From: Myxococcus stipitatus | GTDB taxonomy: Bacteria; Myxococcota; Myxococcia; Myxococcales; Myxococcaceae | Length of the DNA: 64,000 nt | NCBI RefSeq assembly: GCF_021412625.1 | Contig: NZ_JAKCFI010000002.1 | Coordinates: 682,001-746,000 of the forward strand | Direction of reading: 5' to 3' | Shown here: positions 9,601 through 17,591 of the stretch, one piece after another | How the letters are laid out: each line of letters starts with the position of its first letter | Numbering within the stretch: position 1 is the stretch's first letter | Notes under the pieces: model-generated | Seen by the model: only the letters and a program-made list of their open reading frames with translations | Told to the model about the DNA's origin: nothing | Databases searched by the model: none | Made by a program: the position numbers and the translations under genes

Positions 9601-10770
9601 CGCGAGGTTGAAGGCCAGTTCGCCCTCGGCGCTGTCGTTGACGCCGTCCGCGTCGCACACCCGCCACGCGTTCTCGCTGATGCTGAAGCGGAAGGCGAGC
9701 TTGTACGTGCCCGCGACGCCGGGGTTGGGCAGCTCCGCCTCCCACTCGTCGTTGTTGCCGTGCTCCGCCTTGTACGTGGCGTTGATCCACGTCCACGCCT
9801 CGGACGTGCGCGGGTCGGTGTCCACCGGCCCCATGCCCAGCTGCGCGGTGATGCCGGAGCCCGCGCCCGCGCCCTGGGTGATGCCCGCCGCGTACACCTG
9901 GCCCAGCACCTTCAGGAGCGTCGTGTCGCCGGGCTTGTAGAACAGCTCCGGGTTGGCGCGGTTGCCGTCCGGTCCGAGCTTGCAGTAGTCCACGCGCGGC
10001 CGGGTGATGAACACGCGGCGCAGCATGTCGTTGCTGATGCCGTTGGCGGTGCCGTCACCGTCCGCCAGCACCCACGTCTTGCCGCCGTCGATGGAGAAGC
10101 GCATCGCGATGACCCACTCGCGGCTCTCCCCGCCGATGGCCGGCTGCAGCAGCACGTTGCCCTTGTAGACGTCCGCCTCGCCGCTGTCGGAGTCCTTCTC
10201 GTAGGTGGCCTCCTCCCAGGTGTAGCTCTCCTGGTTGAGCAGGTCCGCGTCCGCGGCGGCGAAGCCGGCCTGGGCGCGCACGCCGCCGCCCTGGCCCACG
10301 CCGCGCGTCAGGCCCGCGACGGTGACGGCGCCGCGCACCAGCACGCCGACCGGCTGGCCTCCGCTGACGGTGTCCAGGTTGCCGTTGAGGACCTCCGCCT
10401 GGTCGATGTTCGCCGCGGGCGGGCCCTCGTAGGTGAAGCCCTTCACCAGCACGCCGTAGGTGCCGTCCGGGTTGACGACCCGCACGTCCACTTGCGCCGT
10501 GGTCGCCGTGGGGGAGTAGCCGTAGATGCGGAAGGAGTTGACCACCACCGTCCGCAGCGCCTCCTGGTTGCCCAGGTACAGCTTCGCGCCGTCCTGGAAG
10601 CCGGAGCCGTAGACGTTGATGAGCGTATTGCCCGCGATGGGACCGCCGGTGGGCGTGATCTCCCGCACGGTGGGCGCGGTGAGCGTGGGTCCCGTGCCGG
10701 CGGGGTCATCCCCGCAGGCCACGACGAGCAACGACAAGACGAGAAGAAGAGACCGCGGACAACGCGACAT
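6673..10770 (-). CDS. Lipoprotein with a TIG domain and nine tandem ~130-residue Ig-like repeats
   Basis: A 1365-residue lipoprotein (signal ending L-V-V-A-C, Cys19). Residues about 30-115 form an IPT/TIG domain (PTGGPIAGNTLINVYGSGF). The rest is nine repeats of about 125-140 residues. Their shared core is 'Y-C-x-L-G', 'V-x-x-Q-V-Y-x-x-G-V-T-x-x-x-G-A-G-x-G-I', 'Q-L-G-Y-G-P', 'W-x-W', 'N-D-E-x-x-A-x-L-P-N-P-G', 'Y-x-F-A-x-R-F' and 'Y-C-D-A-D-G'. The two Cys per repeat (YC-LG and YCDADG) could form disulfides. The Asp-rich DADG/DRDG segments could bind calcium. The gene starts six bases after the malG stop, so it is the distal gene of the maltodextrin transporter operon. That suggests a surface glucan-binding role, but I know no characterised homologue. 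It is the longest protein here. Confidence 0.85.
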   Translation of the reverse strand: MSRCPRSLLLVLSLLVVACGDDPAGTGPTLTAPTVREITPTGGPIAGNTLINVYGSGFQDGAKLYLGNQEALRTVVVNSFRIYGYSPTATTAQVDVRVVNPDGTYGVLVKGFTYEGPPAANIDQAEVLNGNLDTVSGGQPVGVLVRGAVTVAGLTRGVGQGGGVRAQAGFAAADADLLNQESYTWEEATYEKDSDSGEADVYKGNVLLQPAIGGESREWVIAMRFSIDGGKTWVLADGDGTANGISNDMLRRVFITRPRVDYCKLGPDGNRANPELFYKPGDTTLLKVLGQVYAAGITQGAGAGSGITAQLGMGPVDTDPRTSEAWTWINATYKAEHGNNDEWEAELPNPGVAGTYKLAFRFSISENAWRVCDADGVNDSAEGELAFNLAKLGTLTVGNDAPKPPIGWCKIGEDQKAPEAITYQTTQTSGLKTVYAQVYMQGVTDKVGAGPGLSGQLGWGPAGEDPRTSPLWNWTTALAFNKDNFEVNDEWKAALPNPGLNGEYRYAVRFSGNGGPVRVCDGNGVDDGGQEFELDQLGQLTVSGEVVVPKVIGYCKLGPAGSSTPESVTYATSAEATRKVVGQVYVQGVTTSTGAGTGVVGQLGYGPAGQDPATWTWVDAAYANDDGTNNDQYEATLPNPGTVGSYRFAYRFKVNDGAYLLCDADGANAPKDFDATKTGTLTVSAPQDISIGWCKLGGESDAPPPNEVYRVGQATKDIYAQVYMEGVTPGTGAGAGIQGQVGYGPVDQAPDSASWHWTSTGASFNRESGGGNNDEWKAALPNPGEPGQYKFAIRFNVNGGAYRYCDADGLNNGFSLEQAGNLEVKAVGVDSCQLVGPATLSATPGGATAVVRGKVLVTTVTDVTSGAGAGITSEVGYGPEGSDPATASGWSWKTASFAAETDSGAQDAYETALTAPAAEGTYAVAVRFRYQTGAWAYCDRDGSANGYQPAQASVLTVAEVVPPQVDWCRLGGEAESDVPSESYAADEAASTVIAVQVHEAGVTPGAGAGAGITAELGYGPSDSAHTGGAWQWVAATYAADTGNTQNDEYRATLPNPGTVGSYKFAYRVKLGTGPYVYCDANGTDDGFDVALAGKLTVLAGAPAVCRLQAVSGTTVGSGDAVTVTGRVRIPGVTSGNGEGAGIQVQVGLGNADVNASTTPASFTWKPAAYTREAPDEADTDEFGTTIHPAYEGNRAVGMRFSTDSGATWTYCDKDGSDVGGYTQGQQHALTVNKHQDIDYCNLQWPFSAASGTTIYGQVYEDGVTNQSGAGAGLTAQLGYGDAAMDPGVAGWTWVAAPYLSDDGNNDQFSVTLPDIVVPAGVTMSYAFRYSLDGGPFCYGDRNDRGGGGKFGDGFVGTNLGTVSNP

Positions 10771-10776
10771 CGGCCA

Positions 10777-11625
10777 TCACCCCTTGACGCCGCCGGCGGT
10801 CAACCCGCCGACGAGGTGCTTCTGGAGAGCGAAGAACAACGCCATGACCGGCGCGGAGACGACCAGCGCGCAGGCGGCGAACTTGCCCCACTCCACCTTG
10901 TATTCGCCCACGTACCGCTGGAGGGCGACGGGCAGGGTGAAGTGGGTCGGGTCATTGAGCAGCGTGGCGGCGAGCGCGAACTCGTTCCACGCCTGCATGA
11001 AGGAGAACAGCGCCGTCACGGCCAGCGCGGGGCGGGCCAGCGGCAGGACCACTCGGAGGAACACCTGGAGGGGCGAGGCCCCGTCCATCACCGCCGCTTC
11101 CTCCAACTCGCGCGGCAGCGTGTCGAAGTAGCCCTTCAACATCCAGATGCAGAAGGGCAGGGCCGTGGTCGCGTACACCAGGACCAGCCCCGTGAGCGTG
11201 TCCAGGAGCCGCAGCGTCTGGAGGATGCTGTAGATGGGCACCAGCATCAGCGTCGCCGGGAACATCTGGGTGACGAGCAGCGCCTGCATGCCGCCCTCCT
11301 TCCCCGGGAAGCGGAAGCGCGACAGCGCGTACGCCGCCGTCACCGCCAGCGTCAGCCCCACCACCGTGGTGGCGCCGGCCACCACGAGGCTCGACAGGAG
11401 CTGCCGGCCGAACAGCCACCGGCCCTCCGCGTCCGTGCCGAAGATGACCTCGCGGAAGTGGTCGAAGGTGACGGCCTCCGGGAACGGATTGATGGTGAGC
11501 GACAGCCCGTCGGAGGGCGACAGGGCCATCTTCACCACCCACAGCACGGGGTAGAGCGTCACCATGCACATGAGGCTCAGCCCCACGTGGATGAAGGCCA
11601 TCTTCAGGGCGGAGGGCCGGTTCAC
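10777..11625 (-). CDS. malG: Maltodextrin ABC transporter permease, MalG-type
   Basis: A 282-residue inner-membrane permease with six predicted transmembrane segments. It carries the ABC-importer EAA loop (EEAAVMDGASPLQVFLRVVL, about residues 180-199), which docks to the ATPase. The usual MalG N-terminus is present (LYPVLWVVKMALSPSDGLSL). The start is GTG at 11625, overlapping the malEF stop as GTGA, so the two are translationally coupled. The C-terminal 'K-H-L-V-G-G-L-T-A-G-G-V-K-G' is the typical MalG tail that contacts the binding protein. It is followed after six bases by the repeat lipoprotein. Confidence 0.93.
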   Translation of the reverse strand: MNRPSALKMAFIHVGLSLMCMVTLYPVLWVVKMALSPSDGLSLTINPFPEAVTFDHFREVIFGTDAEGRWLFGRQLLSSLVVAGATTVVGLTLAVTAAYALSRFRFPGKEGGMQALLVTQMFPATLMLVPIYSILQTLRLLDTLTGLVLVYATTALPFCIWMLKGYFDTLPRELEEAAVMDGASPLQVFLRVVLPLARPALAVTALFSFMQAWNEFALAATLLNDPTHFTLPVALQRYVGEYKVEWGKFAACALVVSAPVMALFFALQKHLVGGLTAGGVKG

Positions 11626-13805
11626 CCCGTCACCTCCGCGTTCGTGCCCGTCAGCTTTCGCGTGAAGGCGGACCAGCCCAGCAGCACCACGAAGATGAGC
11701 ACCGAGTACGCCGCCGCGAAGCCGTACTGCTCGTTGCGCTGGAAGGCCCAGCGGAACGCCTCCGACACGAGGATGTCCGTGCCGCCACCCGGCTCGCCTC
11801 CCGACACCAGGTAGATGATGTTGAACATGTTGAACGTCCACACGCTGCCCAGGATGATGGCCGGCAGCATCGCGGGCCGCAGCAGGGGCAGGGTGATGCG
11901 GCGCAGCTGCGTCCAGCGGCTCGCCCCGTCCACCTCCGCGGCCTCGTAGAGCTCCTGGGGGATGGACTGGAGCGCGCCCAGCGCCACCACCATCATGAAC
12001 GGGAAGCCCAGCCACGTGTTGGTGGCCACGTTGGCCGCGAAGGCCGTGGAGAAGCGCGTGAACCAGCTCACCGGCTCCAGCCCCAGCGCCACCAGCAGGC
12101 CGTTGATGGCGCCGAACTGGCGGTGGAACATGCCCTTCCACATCAGCGCGGTGATGTAGTTGGGCACCGCCCACGGGATGATGAGCAGCACCCGGTACAC
12201 GCCGCGCAGCTTGAGCAGCGGGTTCTTCAAGAGCAGCGCCAGCGCCAGGCCGATGCCCACGTGGAGCGTCACGTTGACGAGCGCCCACAGGAGCGTCACC
12301 GCCAGCGTGAAGTAGAACGAGAGCGGCTCGGTGATGCGGTAGCCGCGGCTGGCCAGGATGTCGACGAAGTTGGCCAGGCCCACGAAGGAGTAGGTGCCCG
12401 CGTCGTGGTGGAAGAGCGACAGGCCCAGGCCCACCGCGAACGGGACGAACACCAGCACCAGCAGCCCCGCAGCCGAGGGCGCCAGGTACGCCGCCGCGCG
12501 AGCCATGTCCGGATAGCGCTTGCGGAACGGCTGCAGCGGCGCCGGCCTGCGCAGCACCCAGACGCCGCCCCCCAGCGCCAGCACCCCGACCAGGCCGAGC
12601 CAGGGGCCCGCCTTCGCGTCGGGCGGACGCTCCCGGTGCAGCGCGCGATAGCGCCGGTCCGCCAGCGCGCCGGCCTCCTCCGGGGCGGTGCCACCCTGGA
12701 GGACCGCGCGCAGCGTCAGCTTCATGGGCTCCCAGACCCGCGCCATCTCCAGCGTGTTGGGCATGGGCGTGGCGTGGCGGGCCGCCTCGCGGAACGAGGA
12801 GATGAGCACGTCGTCGCGCACTTCCGGCAGCTGGTACACCGCCACGTCCGCCGGAATCTGCCGGCCCAGCGTGGCGCGCACCCGCGACGCCTCGCCCATG
12901 GAGAGGAAGCGCGCCAGCTGGTGCGCCTTCTGCGCCTGCTGCGAGCGCGAGGACACGAACGCCGCCTCCACGCCCAGGAACGGCCGCATGGGGATGCCCG
13001 TGGCGCTCACCACCGGCAGCGCCACCACGCGATAGGGCACCGTCGACGCCACCTCGCCCGCGAACCAGGGCCCGCTGATGACCATGGCGGCGCGCTCCTC
13101 GTTGAAGAGCGTCTTCACCAGCGCGCCGGAGGCCTCCTGGGGGATGAGGCCCGAGTCCTGGAGCTGCTTCACGAAGGCCAGTGAGCGCGCCATGCCGGGC
13201 GTGGTGAAGCTGGCCCGACCGGAGGCGTCGAACAGCGGCCCGTCGAAGCCGAAGAGGAAGGCCGCGTGGTAGTAGAAGTCGCCGCTCTCGTACGCCAGCC
13301 CGAAGCGCCCCTGGCTCGCGTCCGACAGCGCGGGCAATAGCCGCAGCAGCTCGTCCGTGTTCGCCGGAGGCCGGGGCACCCGCCGCGTGTTGACGTAGAG
13401 CGCCAGGGACTTGAGCGACAGGGGGTAGCCGTACAGCTGCCCCTCCACCTCGAGCGCCTCCACCGTGTTCTGGAAGTAGTCGCCCCGCACGATGCGGTCC
13501 GTGGTGGGGGCCACCAGCTTCTGCGACTGGAAGTTGCGCAGCCGCTCGTGGTTGAAGAGGAAGACGTCCGGCCCCGCCCCGTGGGGGATGGCGTTGGTCA
13601 GCTTGGAGGCGTAGGCGTCGTACGGCAGGGCGAGCAGCTCCACCTTCACGCCCGTCTTCTGCGTGAACAGGCCCGCGGCCTTCAGGAGCGCGGCCTCCTC
13701 CGCGCCCCGGTACGCGTGCCACAGCTTGAGGGGGACGGCCGGCGCCTCGGCCGCGCCCGCGCTCCACGCGGTCAACAGCAGCGCCAGCGCGACGAGCCCC
13801 CTCAA
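11622..13805 (-). CDS. malEF: Fused maltodextrin-binding protein and permease (MalE-MalF)
   Basis: One uninterrupted 727-codon frame encodes two proteins that are normally separate. Residues 1-21 are a signal-like hydrophobic segment. Residues about 27-395 are a MalE-type solute-binding domain (LKLWHAYRGAEEAALLKAA, GPDVFLFNHERL, AAMVISGPWF). After a transmembrane segment near 402-420 (PWLGLVGVLALGGGVWVL) the MalF permease core follows. It has its own EAA loop (EAAEVDGASRWTQLRRITLP) and ends in SVLIFVVLLGWSAF. There is no separate malE in the window. The start is probably TTG 13805, overlapping the malK stop, with GGAGG eight bases upstream. MalE-MalF fusions have been described in Bdellovibrio, another predatory bacterium. 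One tethered receptor per transporter is implied. Confidence 0.9.
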   Translation of the reverse strand: MRGLVALALLLTAWSAGAAEAPAVPLKLWHAYRGAEEAALLKAAGLFTQKTGVKVELLALPYDAYASKLTNAIPHGAGPDVFLFNHERLRNFQSQKLVAPTTDRIVRGDYFQNTVEALEVEGQLYGYPLSLKSLALYVNTRRVPRPPANTDELLRLLPALSDASQGRFGLAYESGDFYYHAAFLFGFDGPLFDASGRASFTTPGMARSLAFVKQLQDSGLIPQEASGALVKTLFNEERAAMVISGPWFAGEVASTVPYRVVALPVVSATGIPMRPFLGVEAAFVSSRSQQAQKAHQLARFLSMGEASRVRATLGRQIPADVAVYQLPEVRDDVLISSFREAARHATPMPNTLEMARVWEPMKLTLRAVLQGGTAPEEAGALADRRYRALHRERPPDAKAGPWLGLVGVLALGGGVWVLRRPAPLQPFRKRYPDMARAAAYLAPSAAGLLVLVFVPFAVGLGLSLFHHDAGTYSFVGLANFVDILASRGYRITEPLSFYFTLAVTLLWALVNVTLHVGIGLALALLLKNPLLKLRGVYRVLLIIPWAVPNYITALMWKGMFHRQFGAINGLLVALGLEPVSWFTRFSTAFAANVATNTWLGFPFMMVVALGALQSIPQELYEAAEVDGASRWTQLRRITLPLLRPAMLPAIILGSVWTFNMFNIIYLVSGGEPGGGTDILVSEAFRWAFQRNEQYGFAAAYSVLIFVVLLGWSAFTRKLTGTNAEVTG

Positions 13806-14890
13806 GACGCCACCTCCAGCGACTCGCGCTCCGCCGGGTGCCGCAGCGCCACGGCCCCGTCCCCGGTGAAGACGTGCAGGGCGTCCGAGACGGGCGCCAG
13901 CGACACCTTGTCGCCCACGGCCACGTGGGTGCCCTTGTCGAAGCGCGCGGCCACCGGGCCCGCCTCCGTGGCGAGGAACGCGTACCCGTCGAAGCCCAGC
14001 CGCTCCACCGCGTCCACCGTCCCCGTCAGGGGGCCCTGCGCGGCCACCCGCAGGTCCTGCGGCCGCAGGCCCAGGAGCACGCGCGCGGACTCCGAGGGCA
14101 GGTCCGCCGGGGCGGGCAGGGTGAAGCCCTTGCCCACGAGCTGGCCGCCCTCGCGCCGCGCCTCCAGGAAGTTCATCGACGGCGAGCCGAGGAACCCCGC
14201 CACGAACCGGTTGGCGGGGCGGTTGTACAGCTCCAGCGGCGGGCCCACCTGCTGCAACACGCCCGCGTTGAAGACGGCCACCCGCGTGGCCAGCGTCATC
14301 GCCTCCACCTGGTCGTGGGTGACGTAGATCATCGTCGCGCCCAGCTTCCGGTGCAGCCGGGCCAGCTCCCCGCGCATCTGCACCCGCAGGGCGGTGTCCA
14401 GGTTGGACAGGGGCTCGTCGAAGAGGAAGACCTGGGGCTGGCGCACGATGGCCCGCCCCATGGCCACGCGCTGGCGCTGGCCGCCGGACAGGGCCTTGGG
14501 CTTGCGGTCCAGCAGGTGGCTCAGCTCCAGCATCGCGGCGACCTCCGCCACGCGCGCGTCGATCTCCTCCCGAGGGAACCTGCGCAAGGTCAGCCCGAAG
14601 GCCAGGTTCTCCCGCACCGACATATGCGGGTAGAGCGCGTAGGACTGGAACACCATCGCCACGTCCCGGTCCCGGGGGGGCACGTCGTTGACGCGCCTGC
14701 CGCCGATGCGCACCTCCCCGGAGTCCACCTGCTCCAGCCCGGCGATGAGCCGCAAGAGCGTCGTCTTCCCGCACCCGGAGGGCCCCACCATGACGAGGAA
14801 CTCGCCCTCGCCGACCTGGAGGTCGACGCCCTTCACGATGAGGTTGGAGCCAAACGACTTCTTGATTCCGCTCAGGATGACTTCGGACAA
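13802..14890 (-). CDS. malK: Sugar ABC transporter ATPase, MalK/UgpC-type
   Basis: A 362-residue ATPase. The ABC domain shows Walker A GPSGCGKTT, Q-loop FQSYALYPH, signature LSGGQRQRVAMGRA, Walker B VFLFDEPLSNLD and switch THDQVEA. A C-terminal TOBE/regulatory domain (about residues 235-362) follows, as in MalK. I place the start at TTG 14890 (M-S-E-V-I-L-S-G-I-K-K-S-F-G) because a good -10 lies at 14930-14935. An upstream in-frame ATG at 14965 would be outside that transcript. The weak Shine-Dalgarno leaves the start uncertain. The gene heads the malK-malEF-malG-lipoprotein operon and is divergent from the secreted amylase genes. Confidence 0.92.
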   Translation of the reverse strand: MSEVILSGIKKSFGSNLIVKGVDLQVGEGEFLVMVGPSGCGKTTLLRLIAGLEQVDSGEVRIGGRRVNDVPPRDRDVAMVFQSYALYPHMSVRENLAFGLTLRRFPREEIDARVAEVAAMLELSHLLDRKPKALSGGQRQRVAMGRAIVRQPQVFLFDEPLSNLDTALRVQMRGELARLHRKLGATMIYVTHDQVEAMTLATRVAVFNAGVLQQVGPPLELYNRPANRFVAGFLGSPSMNFLEARREGGQLVGKGFTLPAPADLPSESARVLLGLRPQDLRVAAQGPLTGTVDAVERLGFDGYAFLATEAGPVAARFDKGTHVAVGDKVSLAPVSDALHVFTGDGAVALRHPAERESLEVAS

Positions 14891-14929
14891 GACGCGCTCG
14901 GGTGAGGAGGGGTGAGAATGGCCGCGCAC

Positions 14930-14957
14930 ATTATCCGGAGGCTCGCGCTTTCCCCAA
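14930..14957 (-). promoter_or_regulatory. Candidate promoter of the malK operon
   Basis: On the minus strand a -10 GATAAT (14930-14935, 5 of 6 consensus) lies 16 bases from TTGGGG (14952-14957). It would start transcription near 14923, about 33 bases before the TTG start of malK. Confidence 0.5.
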
Positions 14958-15045
14958 ACCCCCACGGTTGGGTGCGACGCGTCATTTTCGGACGAATCCC
15001 CTCGTAAGTTGCCGGGAAATGGAGGGCGGGGACGGGAGGGCCGCC

Positions 15046-15072
15046 TTGTCAGGGCTGGAAGCGGCTTGTTAT
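15046..15072 (+). promoter_or_regulatory. Weak candidate promoter of the secreted glucanase operon
   Basis: TTGTCA (15046-15051, 5 of 6 consensus) and TGTTAT (15067-15072, 4 of 6) are separated by 15 bases, about 38 bases upstream of the isoamylase-type gene. No clear operator palindrome was found in the divergent region 14891-15110. Confidence 0.3.
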
Positions 15073-15110
15073 GGATGCCCGGTCCGGAATCCTAGAGGTC
15101 CCCCGCCCGC

Positions 15111-17552
15111 ATGAGCACTGCCCGCCTGTCCCTCCCGAGGGGCGCGATCCTGGTCGCCTTCCTGTTCGCCGTCGGTTGCAGCGAGAGCGACTACGTCCGG
15201 CTCTACCACAGCGAGGCCCGCGCCCCGAGCTACTCGGTCGAGGACGTCGAGGGCATGCGCTACATGGGGCCGACCTTCGCGGATCAAGGGGTCAACTTCG
15301 CCCTCTATTCGGAGAACGCCACCCGGCTGGAGCTGTTGCTGTTCGACGACCCGGAGGTGACCCGGCCGTCCCGGACGTACGAGATGACCCGCTACGGGGA
15401 CGTGTGGAACGTCTACGTGGAGGGCGTGGGGCTGGGGCAGCACTATGGCTTCCGCGCCTGGGGGCCCAACTGGGAATACGACCCCCGGTGGTTCCCCGGC
15501 TCCATCCACGGCTTCAAGGCGGACGCGGACGTCTACGGCAACCGCTTCAACCCGAACAAGCTCCTGACGGACCCGTATTCGAAGGCCCTGCACCGGGACC
15601 ACGACTGGTCCAAGGGCAGCACCGCCAGCGGCCCGGCGCGCACGGAGGTGACGTACGCGGCGTCGGCCAAGAGCGTCATCGTCCAGAGCGGCTACGTCTG
15701 GGGCGAGGCGGAGCGCCAGTGGCGCGACAACCGCCAGGACGAGCACTGGCGGGGGCACGGCTGGAACGACCTCATCGTCTACGAGGTGCACGCCAAGGGC
15801 TTCACCGCGGACGGCGCCAGCGGCGTGCGCTTCCCGGGCACCTACCGGGGCATGGGCGAGAAGGCGGACTACTTCGCGGACCTGGGCATCACCGCGGTGG
15901 AGCTGCTCCCCATCCACGAGAAGCCGCTGGACGGCGGCTACTGGGGCTACCAGACCATCAACTTCTTCGCGCCGGAGCTGTCGTACGCGGCGATGAAGCA
16001 GCCGCACCAGGTCATCGACGAGTTCAAGTGGATGGTGGAGGAGCTGCACAAGCGCGGCATCGAGGTCATCGTCGACGTCGTCTACAACCACACGGGCGAG
16101 GGTGGCCTGTGGCGCGAGAAGCTGGAGACGGACGACGTGATGCCGGGAGACCCGCTGGAGTCCCTGGACCCGGCGGAGGTCGCGGGCCTGTACTCGTTCC
16201 GAGGCATCGACAACCAGGCGTACTACGGGCTCAACGCGGACCGGCGCACGTACTGGAACAACACCGGCGTGGGCAACCAGACGCGGCCCAACCACCGGCC
16301 CATGCGCAAGCTCATCATCGACAGCCTGCGCTTCTACGCGGAGGAGCTGCACGTCGACGGCTTCCGCTTCGACCTGGCGCCCATCCTCGGGGAGAGGGAT
16401 CAGGACTACAACCGCTGGGACGACCCTCGGAACACCGTGCTGCAGGAGATCATCGATGACCCGGTGCTCCAGCGCTACAACACGCGCATCATCGCGGAGC
16501 CCTGGAGCGCGGGTGGCTGGTACTGCATGCCCATGGGCGAGTTCCCCAACTCGCTCACCCAGCCGGGCAACGGCTGGTACGAGTGGAACGGCCGCTTCCG
16601 CGACTGGTGGCGCGCGTTCATCAACCGGGACGACTGGAAGCTCAACTCCAACGAGGGCTCGCTGTGCGGCCGCCCCGGCTCCGCCGACGGCGCCTTCCTG
16701 ATGTACGGCAGCAAGGAGTGGTACGTGCGCAACGGCCGCCGGCCTTACCACTCGATGAACTTCATCACCGTGCACGACGGCTTCACGATGTACGACCTGT
16801 TCGCGTACGACACGAAGCAGAACAAGTGCGGGCCCCTCAACCCGGTGTGCTGCGACACGCCGAACAGCCCGTTCTGCGACAAGGTCAGCGGCGAGGACCA
16901 CAACCGTTCACGCAACTGGGGCCCGGTGGGCGACGCGAGAGGCGAGGCCCTGCGCCGGCAGATGATGCGCAACGCCTTCATGTCGATGATGATCAGCCAC
17001 GGCACGCCGATGATCCTGGGCGGCGACGAGTGGATGCGCACGCAGCTGGGCAACAACAACGCCTACTCCACGCGCGCGGACAACCCCTTCAACTGGTACC
17101 AGTGGGGGGCCTACCTGGCGCGCGACGAGCGCCACCGGATGTACGAGTTCGTCAAGGCCGCCATCCGCCTGCGCAAGGAGCACGCGTACGCGTTCGCGCC
17201 GCCGGACTACGAGAAGGGCTCGCCGCTGGTGTGGAAGAGCGCCCAGGGGACGGAGGAGGTGGCCTGGGACAGCAAGCAGCTGATGATGCACTACCCGGAC
17301 ACGTCCTTCGGGCCGGAGCTGGTGGTGCTCATCAACATGGAGCCTCGCGCGGTGGAGTTCACGCTGCCAGCGGGCCGCACGTGGAAGCGCCTCATCGACA
17401 CGCAGTCGTACTTCGACAGCCCGGAGTACCTGTCGGCGACGGGGCTGGACGCGCGCCAGACGGGCAACGCGTGGCTGGACGCGCCGGTGACGGTGCCGGG
17501 GACGACCTACGGGGTGCCGGAGCGGACCATCGTCGTCCTTCGCGCGGAGTAG
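15111..17552 (+). CDS. Secreted isoamylase/debranching-type GH13 lipoprotein
   Basis: An 813-residue lipoprotein (signal ending F-A-V-G-C, Cys23). An N-terminal CBM48-like domain (GVNFALYSENATRLELLLFDD region) precedes a GH13 barrel. The four GH13 motifs are present: DVVYNHT, GFRFDLA with nucleophile Asp421, IIAEPW with acid/base Glu463, and TVHDG with Asp556. The overall pattern (LLPIHEKPLDGGYWGYQTIN, DHNRSRNWG) matches GlgX/isoamylase enzymes that cut alpha-1,6 branches. Those are usually cytoplasmic or periplasmic; a lipid anchor puts this one on a membrane, perhaps the cell surface. It opens the plus-strand operon with the beta-barrel and alpha-amylase genes, and branch removal would make linear dextrins for the MalEFGK importer. 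Confidence 0.92.
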   Translation: MSTARLSLPRGAILVAFLFAVGCSESDYVRLYHSEARAPSYSVEDVEGMRYMGPTFADQGVNFALYSENATRLELLLFDDPEVTRPSRTYEMTRYGDVWNVYVEGVGLGQHYGFRAWGPNWEYDPRWFPGSIHGFKADADVYGNRFNPNKLLTDPYSKALHRDHDWSKGSTASGPARTEVTYAASAKSVIVQSGYVWGEAERQWRDNRQDEHWRGHGWNDLIVYEVHAKGFTADGASGVRFPGTYRGMGEKADYFADLGITAVELLPIHEKPLDGGYWGYQTINFFAPELSYAAMKQPHQVIDEFKWMVEELHKRGIEVIVDVVYNHTGEGGLWREKLETDDVMPGDPLESLDPAEVAGLYSFRGIDNQAYYGLNADRRTYWNNTGVGNQTRPNHRPMRKLIIDSLRFYAEELHVDGFRFDLAPILGERDQDYNRWDDPRNTVLQEIIDDPVLQRYNTRIIAEPWSAGGWYCMPMGEFPNSLTQPGNGWYEWNGRFRDWWRAFINRDDWKLNSNEGSLCGRPGSADGAFLMYGSKEWYVRNGRRPYHSMNFITVHDGFTMYDLFAYDTKQNKCGPLNPVCCDTPNSPFCDKVSGEDHNRSRNWGPVGDARGEALRRQMMRNAFMSMMISHGTPMILGGDEWMRTQLGNNNAYSTRADNPFNWYQWGAYLARDERHRMYEFVKAAIRLRKEHAYAFAPPDYEKGSPLVWKSAQGTEEVAWDSKQLMMHYPDTSFGPELVVLINMEPRAVEFTLPAGRTWKRLIDTQSYFDSPEYLSATGLDARQTGNAWLDAPVTVPGTTYGVPERTIVVLRAE

Positions 17553-17591
17553 GGGCGGGCAGGCGAGGTGCGCTATAAGCAGGGCCCGTCC

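Noticed and set aside
6943..11814. A 1623-codon open frame on the plus strand opposite the repeat lipoprotein and malG
   Set aside because: Arg/His/Ala-rich translation with no domains, produced by GC-rich codon bias opposite real genes. The minus-strand proteins have clear families or repeats.
11622..13805. Possibility that the MalE-MalF fusion is a sequencing frameshift
   Set aside because: Both domains are in the same continuous frame with coherent family residues on both sides and no residual start or stop at the junction.
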